DNA of 5,136 nt from Alphaproteobacteria bacterium (lineage in GTDB: Bacteria; Pseudomonadota; Alphaproteobacteria; Puniceispirillales; Puniceispirillaceae): NCBI GenBank assembly GCA_011524805.1, contig WTJO01000025.1, forward strand, positions 1 to 5,136, given 5' to 3'. Positions 1 through 5,136 of the stretch are shown here, piece after piece. The position numbers and the translations under genes were made by a program. The first letter of the stretch is position 1. Each line of letters begins with the position of its first letter. The notes beneath the pieces were generated by a model. It ran no database searches and had not been told where the DNA came from. It saw only the letters and a program-made list of their open reading frames with translations.

Positions 1-93
1 ACCTAAGCCTTCCTGCATGGAAATTGACCGTCCAAAGCCAAGTGTTTGGCAACATTATTTGTCTATCCAGCGATTTATCTGTGCGTTCTGCAC

Positions 94-459
94 CTATTCA
101 TTTTTTGTAAACAGTAAATTACCAATATCATAAATCGCCAGCGATATTTCAGATTCAAGCGGGAAGGACAGCACACCCATTACACTATAGCCCAACAGAA
201 GCGGCATCACATAAAACCTTATCATATAGAAAAACCACGCCACATAGAGCGGATGAAGCTTATCAATCAGAAAGGCAGGCGTGACAGGTCTAAATAGTGC
301 TATGATAGGATTTGTATATTTCACAAACACTCTCATAAAGAAAAAATCTGATGTTTCATGCATGAAGATTGACAGCCCGAACCTGCCTACAAGCGTCCAC
401 ATGATCATCCCCAGCAGATAATCAAAAATAATGATAATTAATGGAAATTCTGCACTCAT
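94..459 (-). CDS. Small integral membrane protein, possibly YggT-like
   Basis: This 121-residue protein is strongly hydrophobic. A first membrane segment lies at about residues 6-24, and a second, possibly split, region at about 68-97. Between them is a basic, proline-containing stretch (residues 43-66) with NP and RPVTP elements. The sequence NPIIALFRPVTP followed by a hydrophobic helix resembles the YggT-type layout and a set of alphaproteobacterial membrane proteins of unknown role; this resemblance is from memory and is weak. The ATG is preceded by AGAGG six bases upstream, which supports this start. The gene lies downstream of the symporter operon on the same strand but behind a strong terminator, so it is probably transcribed separately from a promoter near 484-511. 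No catalytic motif is visible and its function is unknown. I am confident that it is a real gene and unsure of the family. Confidence 0.72.
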   Translation of the reverse strand: MSAEFPLIIIIFDYLLGMIMWTLVGRFGLSIFMHETSDFFFMRVFVKYTNPIIALFRPVTPAFLIDKLHPLYVAWFFYMIRFYVMPLLLGYSVMGVLSFPLESEISLAIYDIGNLLFTKNE

Positions 460-483
460 TATTTGCCTCTGTTCATAGCGCCA

Positions 484-511
484 ATCATACTTAACTATAT
501 TCTTAAAACAA
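484..511 (-). promoter_or_regulatory. Candidate sigma70-type promoter of the small membrane protein gene
   Basis: On the minus strand TTGTTT (511-506) is followed after 16 bases by TATGAT (489-484). The -10 box matches the consensus at five of six positions and the -35 box at three. Transcription would start near 477, giving a leader of about 18 bases that contains the AGAGG ribosome site. The surrounding DNA is A+T rich and lies just after the terminator of the upstream operon, where a new promoter would be expected. This is read by eye only. Confidence 0.35.
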
Positions 512-530
512 AAATAAACCGATGTATAAG

Positions 531-558
531 AAAAACGGAGCAGGATGAACCTGCTCCG
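531..558 (-). terminator. Rho-independent terminator of the symporter operon
   Basis: A perfect 9-base inverted repeat, CGGAGCAGG (536-544) and CCTGCTCCG (550-558), encloses a 5-base loop. Read on the minus strand the stem is followed directly by TTTTT (535-531). It begins about 31 bases after the stop codon of the symporter gene, the usual place for an intrinsic terminator. On the plus strand no T-run follows at once, so it appears to work in one direction. Confidence 0.88.
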
Positions 559-589
559 CTAATTAGGTTTTACATAAGCCTGTTACTGC

Positions 590-2416
590 TTAGGACACAA
601 CGGTCTTGCCGCTTGGAATGCGGATTTCTTCGACCATTTTCTGTGTCTCTGCATCTGGCGCTTCTGTCATCAGGCTGACAACAATCATCAGAATAAGGCT
701 GATTGGCATACCGATCATGCCAAAGCGCAGACCGTCAATACCCAGCCATGGTGTCATACCACCAAACTGTACCATATACAGATACCATGCGCCGGCACCA
801 AAGCCACCAATCATACCTGCAACTGCACCTGCACGATTGGCACGCTTCCACCAGACACCAAGCACTAGCGGGAAGAACAGTCCTGAATTTGCAAAACAGA
901 ACGCCCATGCCACGGCACCCAGAATACCTGTAAGCTTCATAGAAGCCACAAACGCACCTGCCGCACCGATTACCAACAGCAAAATACGTGCTACTATGAG
1001 GCGCGTTTTTGTATCAGCTTTCGGGTCAATGATCTTGTAATACAGATCATGTGACAGCGCATTCGCGATTGCCAGCAACAGACCATCAGCAGTTGACATC
1101 GCAGCTGCCAGACCACCAGCAGCCACCAGACCTGAAATCACATAAGGCAAACCGGCCATTTCCGGAGTTGCCAGCACAACAATATCGCCGCGCATGAAGA
1201 ATTCATTGATCTGCAGGATACCATCACCATTTCCATCAACAACCTTCAGGAAGCCAACATTGCTCCATTGCTGAATCCATTCAAGATTTGATACATCGGC
1301 AATAGATTTGCCAATGATGGATGTCGCAACATTCGGGTCAAGAAGTGACAGCTTTGTAAAGGTCGCCAATGCTGGTGCTGTCAGATATAACAGACAGATA
1401 AACAGCAGTGAATAGCCAACAGACTGACGGGCAGCCTTTACTGACGAGGTTGTGAAATACCGCATCAGAACGTGTGGCAATGAGGCAGTACCTGCCATCA
1501 TACACAATACAAGAGTAAAGAATTTCCACTTTGCCATCAGCGTGTCGCTGGCATCATTAATGCCTACCTTCAATGCCGCAAGCTTGCCTGCTTCGGCCTG
1601 AGCTTCGGCAGTTGGCATCATTGTGCCGACACCAAGCATGGCTTCAAGTTCCTGAACACGCTCAACAGCGCCGAACTGGGCAAAATGAGGAATAAGGCCA
1701 TAGCCTAGCTTGTTTGACATCCAGAACACCGGAATCAGATAGGCAATGATCAACACGATATACTGGGCAACCTGTGTCCATGTCACAGCACGCATGCCGC
1801 CAAGCATTGAACAGAACAGGATACCGGCAAGGCCGATCCAGACCCCCAGCTCAAACGGGATTTGAAGCGCACGCGCCGCCACTGTACCTGTACCATTAAT
1901 CTGGGCAGTCACGTAGGTGAATGACGCCACAACAAGAATGATAACCGCACAAAGACGCGCAAGATTGCCGCCATAACGTGTACCGATAAAGTCCGGCACG
2001 GTATAGCAGCCAAATTTCCGCAGATATGGCGCAATCAGCGATGCAACAAGCACATAACCACCTGTCCAGCCTACCAGAAACGCCATATATGGATAACCTT
2101 TGAGGTAAATACCCCCGGCCATCGCGATGAATGACGCACCTGACATCCAGTCAGCAGCTGTTGCCATACCGTTATATACTGCCGGAACTTCACGTCCGGC
2201 GACATAATATTGGCTAGATTCCATGGTACGGGACAAAATCCCGATCATGGCATAAATTGCTACAGTGAAAGCCACAAACAGCCAGCCAATCACAGTGTTT
2301 GACACACCAGCTGCCTCAAGAATGGCCATCAGGATAACAAAACCTAAAAAGCCAAGCGTATACAGACCATACACCCGACCTAGATTCTGGATAAATCCAC
2401 CATCTAATTTTAACAT
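590..2416 (-). CDS. Sodium:solute symporter, large subunit (SSF family, VC_2705-like)
   Basis: A 608-residue inner-membrane transporter of the solute:sodium symporter family, with about 12-13 hydrophobic segments. Family landmarks include the broken first core helix (residues 86-105, AADWMSGASF), GGMRAVTWTQ (206-215) and GGLAAAMSTADG (434-445). Aligned from memory with vSGLT, S441 and T442 fall on the serines of the Na2 sodium site. Two long loops (about 237-297 and 357-420) enlarge the protein relative to simple family members. With a DUF4212-type partner encoded just upstream, this matches the two-component VC_2705-like group related to the acetate permease ActP. The substrate is probably a small monocarboxylate such as acetate, but the sequence does not settle this. 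An EF-hand-like loop, DGNGDGILQINE, lies at 394-405. The ATG follows AGGAGG at good spacing. The protein appears full length, and a strong terminator follows the gene. Confidence 0.93.
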   Translation of the reverse strand: MLKLDGGFIQNLGRVYGLYTLGFLGFVILMAILEAAGVSNTVIGWLFVAFTVAIYAMIGILSRTMESSQYYVAGREVPAVYNGMATAADWMSGASFIAMAGGIYLKGYPYMAFLVGWTGGYVLVASLIAPYLRKFGCYTVPDFIGTRYGGNLARLCAVIILVVASFTYVTAQINGTGTVAARALQIPFELGVWIGLAGILFCSMLGGMRAVTWTQVAQYIVLIIAYLIPVFWMSNKLGYGLIPHFAQFGAVERVQELEAMLGVGTMMPTAEAQAEAGKLAALKVGINDASDTLMAKWKFFTLVLCMMAGTASLPHVLMRYFTTSSVKAARQSVGYSLLFICLLYLTAPALATFTKLSLLDPNVATSIIGKSIADVSNLEWIQQWSNVGFLKVVDGNGDGILQINEFFMRGDIVVLATPEMAGLPYVISGLVAAGGLAAAMSTADGLLLAIANALSHDLYYKIIDPKADTKTRLIVARILLLVIGAAGAFVASMKLTGILGAVAWAFCFANSGLFFPLVLGVWWKRANRAGAVAGMIGGFGAGAWYLYMVQFGGMTPWLGIDGLRFGMIGMPISLILMIVVSLMTEAPDAETQKMVEEIRIPSGKTVVS

Positions 2417-2421
2417 TAATG

Positions 2422-2427
2422 CCTCCT
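2422..2427 (-). promoter_or_regulatory. Ribosome binding site overlapping the upstream stop codon
   Basis: Read on the minus strand, AGGAGG begins inside the TAG stop codon of the small-subunit gene (2428-2426) and ends five bases before the ATG of the large subunit. This near-consensus site fixes the large-subunit start. It also suggests translational coupling, with ribosomes finishing the small subunit reinitiating on the large one. Confidence 0.8.
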
Positions 2428-2668
2428 AGTCTTCACCAAAGCCAAATTCTTCATCAATCTGGTTTTGACGACTGGCAAACCAAAATACCAAAATGGCAAA
2501 AGCTACTTGTGAGCCCATACCTGCCATGAAATAGGCCCCCGGAAAGGCACTACTATTCAGCCCTTCCCCGAACCAGTGAATGACAAATGACAAAATCGCC
2601 CAGATACCAAGTGTGGTAAAGGTTAGCGATTTGGTCTTTGCCCAATGCGCATCTTGTTTTGAAGACAT
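2426..2668 (-). CDS. Symporter small subunit, DUF4212-type
   Basis: An 80-residue membrane protein with two predicted helices, about residues 14-33 and 42-65, a short polar N-terminus and an acidic C-terminus. The pattern fits the DUF4212 family of putative sodium:solute symporter small subunits: W near residue 23, FPGAYFMAGMGSQ at 42-54, and a tail of the form RQNQIDEEFG before the end. Members are regularly encoded directly before a large SSF subunit, as here with a 9-base gap. The role is inferred to be assembly with, or modulation of, the large subunit; the biochemical function is not established to my knowledge. The start has GAGGGGG five bases upstream (2680-2674), an unusually G-rich ribosome site. 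It is the first gene of the operon and would be transcribed from the divergent region 2669-2888. Confidence 0.9.
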   Translation of the reverse strand: MSSKQDAHWAKTKSLTFTTLGIWAILSFVIHWFGEGLNSSAFPGAYFMAGMGSQVAFAILVFWFASRQNQIDEEFGFGED

Positions 2669-2772
2669 ATTATCCCCCTCAAAAACGTTACAAACTTATC
2701 GATAGGGATTTGGTATTACATGCAGTAAGGAGCCATCAGACCACATAAATGCCGCTGGCGAAACTCCCCCTA

Positions 2773-2807
2773 CATCGTCTTTAATACTTTCCCCCCTAAA
2801 GACGTTG
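2773..2807. repeat. Inverted repeat in the divergent intergenic region, with an interleaved second repeat
   Basis: CGTCTTTA (2776-2783) and TAAAGACG (2797-2804) are perfect 8-base arms. Allowing one T-T mismatch they extend to CA and TG at 2773-2774 and 2806-2807, giving 10 of 11 paired positions around a 13-base centre with a run of six C. A second pair, TAATACT (2782-2788) and AGTATTA (2814-2820), interleaves with the first, so their order is A-C-B-D as in an H-type pseudoknot. Arms A and C share two bases. The element could be an operator between divergent promoters or a structured leader of the symporter mRNA. No known riboswitch consensus was recognised. Confidence 0.6.
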
Positions 2808-2832
2808 AGTTACAGTATTATGAAATTCTAAT
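2805..2832 (+). promoter_or_regulatory. Candidate promoter of the plus-strand unknown gene
   Basis: TTGAGT (2805-2810) is separated by 16 bases from TCTAAT (2827-2832). The -35 box matches at four of six positions and the -10 box at five. Transcription would begin near 2840, leaving a leader of about 50 bases. The -35 box overlaps the outermost bases of the 2773-2807 inverted repeat, so a protein bound there could affect this promoter. Read by eye only. Confidence 0.35.
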
Positions 2833-2846
2833 AAAGTCAAAGATAC

Positions 2847-2876
2847 ATTATGGATTTATTGGCTTAAATATAACAA
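2847..2876 (-). promoter_or_regulatory. Weak candidate promoter of the symporter operon
   Basis: On the minus strand TTGTTA (2876-2871) is followed after 18 bases by CATAAT (2852-2847). This would start transcription near 2840 and give a leader of about 170 bases that includes the 2773-2807 inverted repeat. An alternative -35 box, TTGACT (2840-2835), is a better hexamer but has only a poor -10 box at standard spacing (TACTGT, 2817-2812). The operon must have a promoter in this region, but which one is uncertain. Confidence 0.22.
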
Positions 2877-2888
2877 AGACAGGTGCAA

Positions 2889-3539
2889 ATGCGGATGATG
2901 AATTTGCTCTTAACCCTCCGGAACAAGCTAGGTCTACAACCAAGACCGGCATTAAATTCCCTGCCCTCTGTGGTTGATTTTACAGCAAAGCAATCTGCCT
3001 TTGTATCTCAGACAACACTGTTTGGCTATATCAAGACGCGGGCAGGCACAAGCTGGCCAAAATTATTCGAAGATGACACCTATCTTGTATCCTTACGCAC
3101 TGCCAGATCACATTTCTTTGCCGCCTGTGTTTCAGACTTATCACTGTTCTTTGCAGCGCGCATGTTCAGAGATGGCCAATTATCTGCCGAGCAGGCAGGA
3201 GAGCTGGCTGTTAGGATTGCACAGCAGGTTCTAATTACGCCGGATATTGACAAGCACGAAGATATTGATCCTGATGCGTTTCAGGACGTTGTAAACAGAA
3301 CCCGCCAGCGCGCCTCTGTTATGCCGTGGGCTGAGGCGGCAACATCTGCGCTGGCCTTTCAATCAAGCTCAGACGCCTTTATGAGATGGGCACCTGTTAC
3401 AGATGAATTCAAAGCCTCAGATGAGGAAATTATGCGCAATTCGCTTCATATGCGCTGGATTGGCATTCGCCGCGATATTAAGGAAACATTGCAGGTAGAA
3501 GCGATGAAGTATGATCTTCATCTGATTTCAGCTAGCTAA
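2889..3539 (+). CDS. Conserved alphaproteobacterial protein of unknown function
   Basis: A soluble protein of 216 residues from this ATG, with no signal peptide or membrane segment. I recall similar proteins in many Alphaproteobacteria, sharing an aromatic and basic block here read as SAFVSQTTLFGYIKTRAGTS, then LFEDD, a helix with FFAACVSDL, and a C-terminal RNSLHMRW motif; none has a function I can name. Some relatives carry the label esterase, but I see no GxSxG or other catalytic signature. It appears mostly helical. An in-frame GTG at 2883 would add two residues; I prefer ATG 2889 because AGG (2881-2883) lies five bases before it. ATGs at 2895 and 2898 are also possible. It is transcribed away from the symporter operon and overlaps the end of pobA by 4 bases tail to tail. 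Confidence 0.82.
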   Translation: MRMMNLLLTLRNKLGLQPRPALNSLPSVVDFTAKQSAFVSQTTLFGYIKTRAGTSWPKLFEDDTYLVSLRTARSHFFAACVSDLSLFFAARMFRDGQLSAEQAGELAVRIAQQVLITPDIDKHEDIDPDAFQDVVNRTRQRASVMPWAEAATSALAFQSSSDAFMRWAPVTDEFKASDEEIMRNSLHMRWIGIRRDIKETLQVEAMKYDLHLISAS

Positions 3540-4705
3540 AGCGGCAGACCAACATAATTTTCAGCCAGAGAAATCCTGCCAGCCTCGGATGTGGTGATAT
3601 AGGCCAGTTCTGCCTCTTTCATTTTCTGCTCGAACGGATCATCATTAAACCTGTGTGTCAGATTGGTCAGATACCAGCTAAACCGCTCGGTTTTCCAGAT
3701 TCGTGCTAGTGCGCGTCTGGAATATTCGGATAATGCGCTATCATCCTTGTCTGCAAAAAAGGCGGATAGCGCTTCGATAAGATAATGAATGTCCGAAAAG
3801 GCAAGATTAAGCCCTTTTGCGCCTGTTGGAGGTACCACATGGGCGGCATCGCCTGCCAGCAACAATCGCCCAAAGCGCATGGGCTCAGCCACAAATGACC
3901 GTAACGGCGCGATTGATTTTTCAATAGATGGTCCTGTTATCATGGGTTCTGCCAGTTCGGCTGGTAGGCGGCGGCGTAATTCATCCCAGAACGCATCATC
4001 TGACCAGCCGTCGACCGTATCTGTGGTATCGCACTGAATATAATAGCGTGATCTGGTCATTGAGCGCATCGAACAAAGCGCAAAACCGCGCACATCATTG
4101 GCATAGACCACCTCATGCGCAACAGGCGGCGTATCTGCCAGCAGGCCAAGCCAGCCAAAGGGATAGAGTTTCTCATAGGTCGTAATTGCCGCTTCCGGCA
4201 CAGAAGCGCGGCTCACCCCGTGATAGCCATCACATCCGACAATAATATCACAATCAATATGATGCTCTGTACCCTGATGGCGGAAGCTTACTGATGGGCT
4301 GTCTGTATCAAAGTCAGCCGGGCTGACATCTTCTGCCTGGTAAAAGGTCTGGCTAGGTCCTGCAATGCGCAAGTCATATAGATCTTTGGTCACTTCTGTC
4401 TGGCCATAGGCTGTAACAACCTTGCCGCCAGTTGATGCCCCTAACGGTATCGCTTCCATCTTCTTGTCAAAGGCGATATTGACACCGTGATGGATAATGC
4501 CTTCTGCACTTAACCTATCGCCTGCCTCCAGCCGGTGCATTAAGTCCACGGTTGTCTGCTCAAGAATACCAGCTCTGATACGCGCCAGCACATAGTCCGC
4601 TGTCTGGCGTTCAAGAACAACATTATCAATGCCATGTTTGTCCAGCAGACAGCCAAGCAGCAAGCCAGCTGGCCCTGCCCCGATAATCACAACCTGTGTA
4701 CGCAT
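3536..4705 (-). CDS. pobA: 4-hydroxybenzoate 3-monooxygenase (p-hydroxybenzoate hydroxylase)
   Basis: This cytoplasmic FAD enzyme hydroxylates 4-hydroxybenzoate to protocatechuate using NADPH and O2, feeding the beta-ketoadipate pathway. The 389 residues align almost without gaps with the well-studied Pseudomonas enzyme (394). Visible features are the FAD-binding GAGPAG (9-14), the ribityl-binding GD motif (GDAAH, 285-289), and the DG-type motif CDGYHG (158-163). Active-site residues known from the Pseudomonas enzyme are all present at the same numbers: R44, Y201, S212, R214, R220, Y222 and P293; the Tyr385 counterpart is Y384. The RQTADY stretch at 33-38 matches the NADPH-type sequence. The protein ends GLPL, a few residues short of Pseudomonas. 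The start is fixed by homology; only a weak GAG stands nine bases upstream. A winged-helix-like gene lies 103 bases upstream on the same strand. No pathway partners are in the window. Confidence 0.97.
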   Translation of the reverse strand: MRTQVVIIGAGPAGLLLGCLLDKHGIDNVVLERQTADYVLARIRAGILEQTTVDLMHRLEAGDRLSAEGIIHHGVNIAFDKKMEAIPLGASTGGKVVTAYGQTEVTKDLYDLRIAGPSQTFYQAEDVSPADFDTDSPSVSFRHQGTEHHIDCDIIVGCDGYHGVSRASVPEAAITTYEKLYPFGWLGLLADTPPVAHEVVYANDVRGFALCSMRSMTRSRYYIQCDTTDTVDGWSDDAFWDELRRRLPAELAEPMITGPSIEKSIAPLRSFVAEPMRFGRLLLAGDAAHVVPPTGAKGLNLAFSDIHYLIEALSAFFADKDDSALSEYSRRALARIWKTERFSWYLTNLTHRFNDDPFEQKMKEAELAYITTSEAGRISLAENYVGLPL

Positions 4706-4741
4706 AAATGTTTGCTCATTCCTGTAAGTCTAACACTGGCA

Positions 4742-4751
4742 GAATATATTC
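4742..4751. repeat. Short A+T-rich palindrome upstream of pobA
   Basis: GAATATATTC is a perfect 10-base palindrome centred about 41 bases before the pobA start codon. The location suits a regulator site or a -10 region, but palindromes of this size and composition can arise by chance. No convincing sigma70 pair was found in the 103-base gap: a TTGAAA is present at about 4776-4771 on the minus strand, but TATATT follows it only after 22 bases. Confidence 0.3.
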
Positions 4752-4788
4752 CCCATAGCCCACATATACATTTCAAGTTCATCAGTGC

Positions 4789-4808
4789 GGTGATTCAGGC
4801 ACATCACC
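4789..4808. repeat. Inverted repeat just after the winged-helix gene
   Basis: GGTGAT (4789-4794) and ATCACC (4803-4808) form perfect 6-base arms around an 8-base centre, immediately beyond the stop codon of the upstream gene. No T-run follows on the minus strand, so it is not a typical intrinsic terminator. It may be an operator for pobA or a stem in a transcript spanning both genes. Confidence 0.35.
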
Positions 4809-5108
4809 CTAACAGATAAAACGGTAGGTTCGGCTTCTCTCACTGCCTTCTTTTTTCACCAGCCCCATCTTTACCATTTTGCCAAGACTTTTATAAAGCT
4901 GCGCCTTTGAGAACATGAAACCGCTCTTCCGGGATGTTTTTAGCAAATCTCTATAGGTGACCGTAAACACAGCATCTTCGTTTGAATAATGCTCCCATAG
5001 CAACTCAAGAATTTTTCTGTCACTGGCTGTAAGACCGCTCAGACCAAGCTCGTCAGCAACAGATTCTGTCAATTTCAGCAATCCGACAAAGACTTTAAGA
5101 TTGGTCAT
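4809..5108 (-). CDS. Small winged-helix-like protein, putative DNA-binding regulator
   Basis: A 99-residue basic protein. From about residue 26 the sequence looks like a winged helix-turn-helix: helix LTASDRKILELLWEHY (26-41), a second helix YRDLLKTS (52-59), a probable recognition helix SKAQLYKSLGKMVKMGLV (67-84), and a short wing KKEGSERSRTYRF (85-97). This order is typical of MarR-like folds, though the protein is shorter than usual MarR members and lacks an obvious C-terminal dimerisation helix; the N-terminal 25 residues may serve instead. GAGGTG (5118-5113) stands four bases before the ATG and supports the start. The gene precedes pobA by 103 bases on the same strand, so control of pobA is possible but unproven. 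It does not resemble the AraC-type or IclR-type PobR regulators. I do not recognise a named family. Confidence 0.62.
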   Translation of the reverse strand: MTNLKVFVGLLKLTESVADELGLSGLTASDRKILELLWEHYSNEDAVFTVTYRDLLKTSRKSGFMFSKAQLYKSLGKMVKMGLVKKEGSERSRTYRFIC

Positions 5109-5136
5109 TTTTCACCTCAGCACCCCGAATACGAGC

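Noticed and set aside
34..50. Small hairpin GCCAA/TTGGC followed by TTT on the minus strand, a possible terminator of the small membrane protein gene
   Set aside because: The stem is only five base pairs and the T-run only three; too weak to call although the position downstream of the gene is suitable.
1..93. Possible start of a further minus-strand gene from an ATG at 55 or 18 running off the left edge
   Set aside because: One minus-strand frame stays open to the edge, but it gives under 20 residues, there is no ribosome site before either ATG and no recognisable protein. The region cannot be called without sequence to the left.
463..1040. Plus-strand open frames across the symporter C-terminus and terminator
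   Set aside because: They lie antisense to a clearly conserved transporter gene, and the proteins are low-complexity shadows with no family resemblance.
2696..2746. 16-codon open frame in the symporter leader (minus strand, beginning MWSDGS), a possible leader peptide
   Set aside because: No ribosome site at suitable spacing and no run of a single amino acid that would suggest attenuation; such a frame is expected by chance.
2751..2760. GCCGCTGGC mini-hairpin in the divergent region
   Set aside because: Three-base stem with a three-base loop; indistinguishable from chance.
2669..2888. Known riboswitch upstream of the symporter (glycine or SAM types were considered)
   Set aside because: None of the conserved cores I know could be found; only the inverted repeats and G-runs reported above are visible.
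3789..4185. Plus-strand open frames antisense to pobA
   Set aside because: The minus-strand frame encodes PobA with every active-site residue; the opposite frames are a by-product of its codon use.
4690..4719. Alternative pobA start at the ATG at 4719, which has a better ribosome site (AGGA)
   Set aside because: It is out of frame with PobA and stops after about ten codons; the ATG at 4705 matches the family N-terminus exactly.

Overview
The window looks like part of an alphaproteobacterial chromosome. A marine heterotroph of the SAR116 (Puniceispirillum-like) type is my best guess, from moderate G+C by eye, compact gene spacing and the protein types. No rRNA or other marker gene confirms this. 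Five protein genes are well supported and one small regulator-like gene is probable. I see no tRNA, rRNA, CRISPR array or mobile element.

Layout, left to right. Bases 1-93 hold no gene I can support. A small membrane protein (94-459, minus strand) has its own ribosome site and a plausible promoter. A strong intrinsic terminator (531-558) ends the next unit, a two-gene minus-strand operon: a small DUF4212-type subunit (2426-2668) followed after 9 bases by a large sodium:solute symporter subunit (590-2416). A 220-base divergent intergenic region (2669-2888) separates this operon from a plus-strand conserved protein of unknown function (2889-3539). That region holds C-tracts and two interleaved inverted repeats. 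The unknown gene runs tail to tail into 4-hydroxybenzoate 3-monooxygenase, pobA (3536-4705, minus strand), and their stop codons overlap by 4 bases. Upstream of pobA on the same strand, after a 103-base gap with two small inverted repeats, lies a short winged-helix-like protein (4809-5108).

Together the genes suggest uptake and breakdown of small organic acids. The symporter pair probably imports a carboxylate with sodium. PobA converts 4-hydroxybenzoate to protocatechuate, the entry compound of the beta-ketoadipate pathway, whose later enzymes are not in the window. Nothing here is clearly a new system. The most interesting points are a complete EF-hand-type calcium loop in the predicted outer gate loop of the symporter, the pseudoknot-like repeat arrangement in the divergent region, and the unknown tail-to-tail gene.
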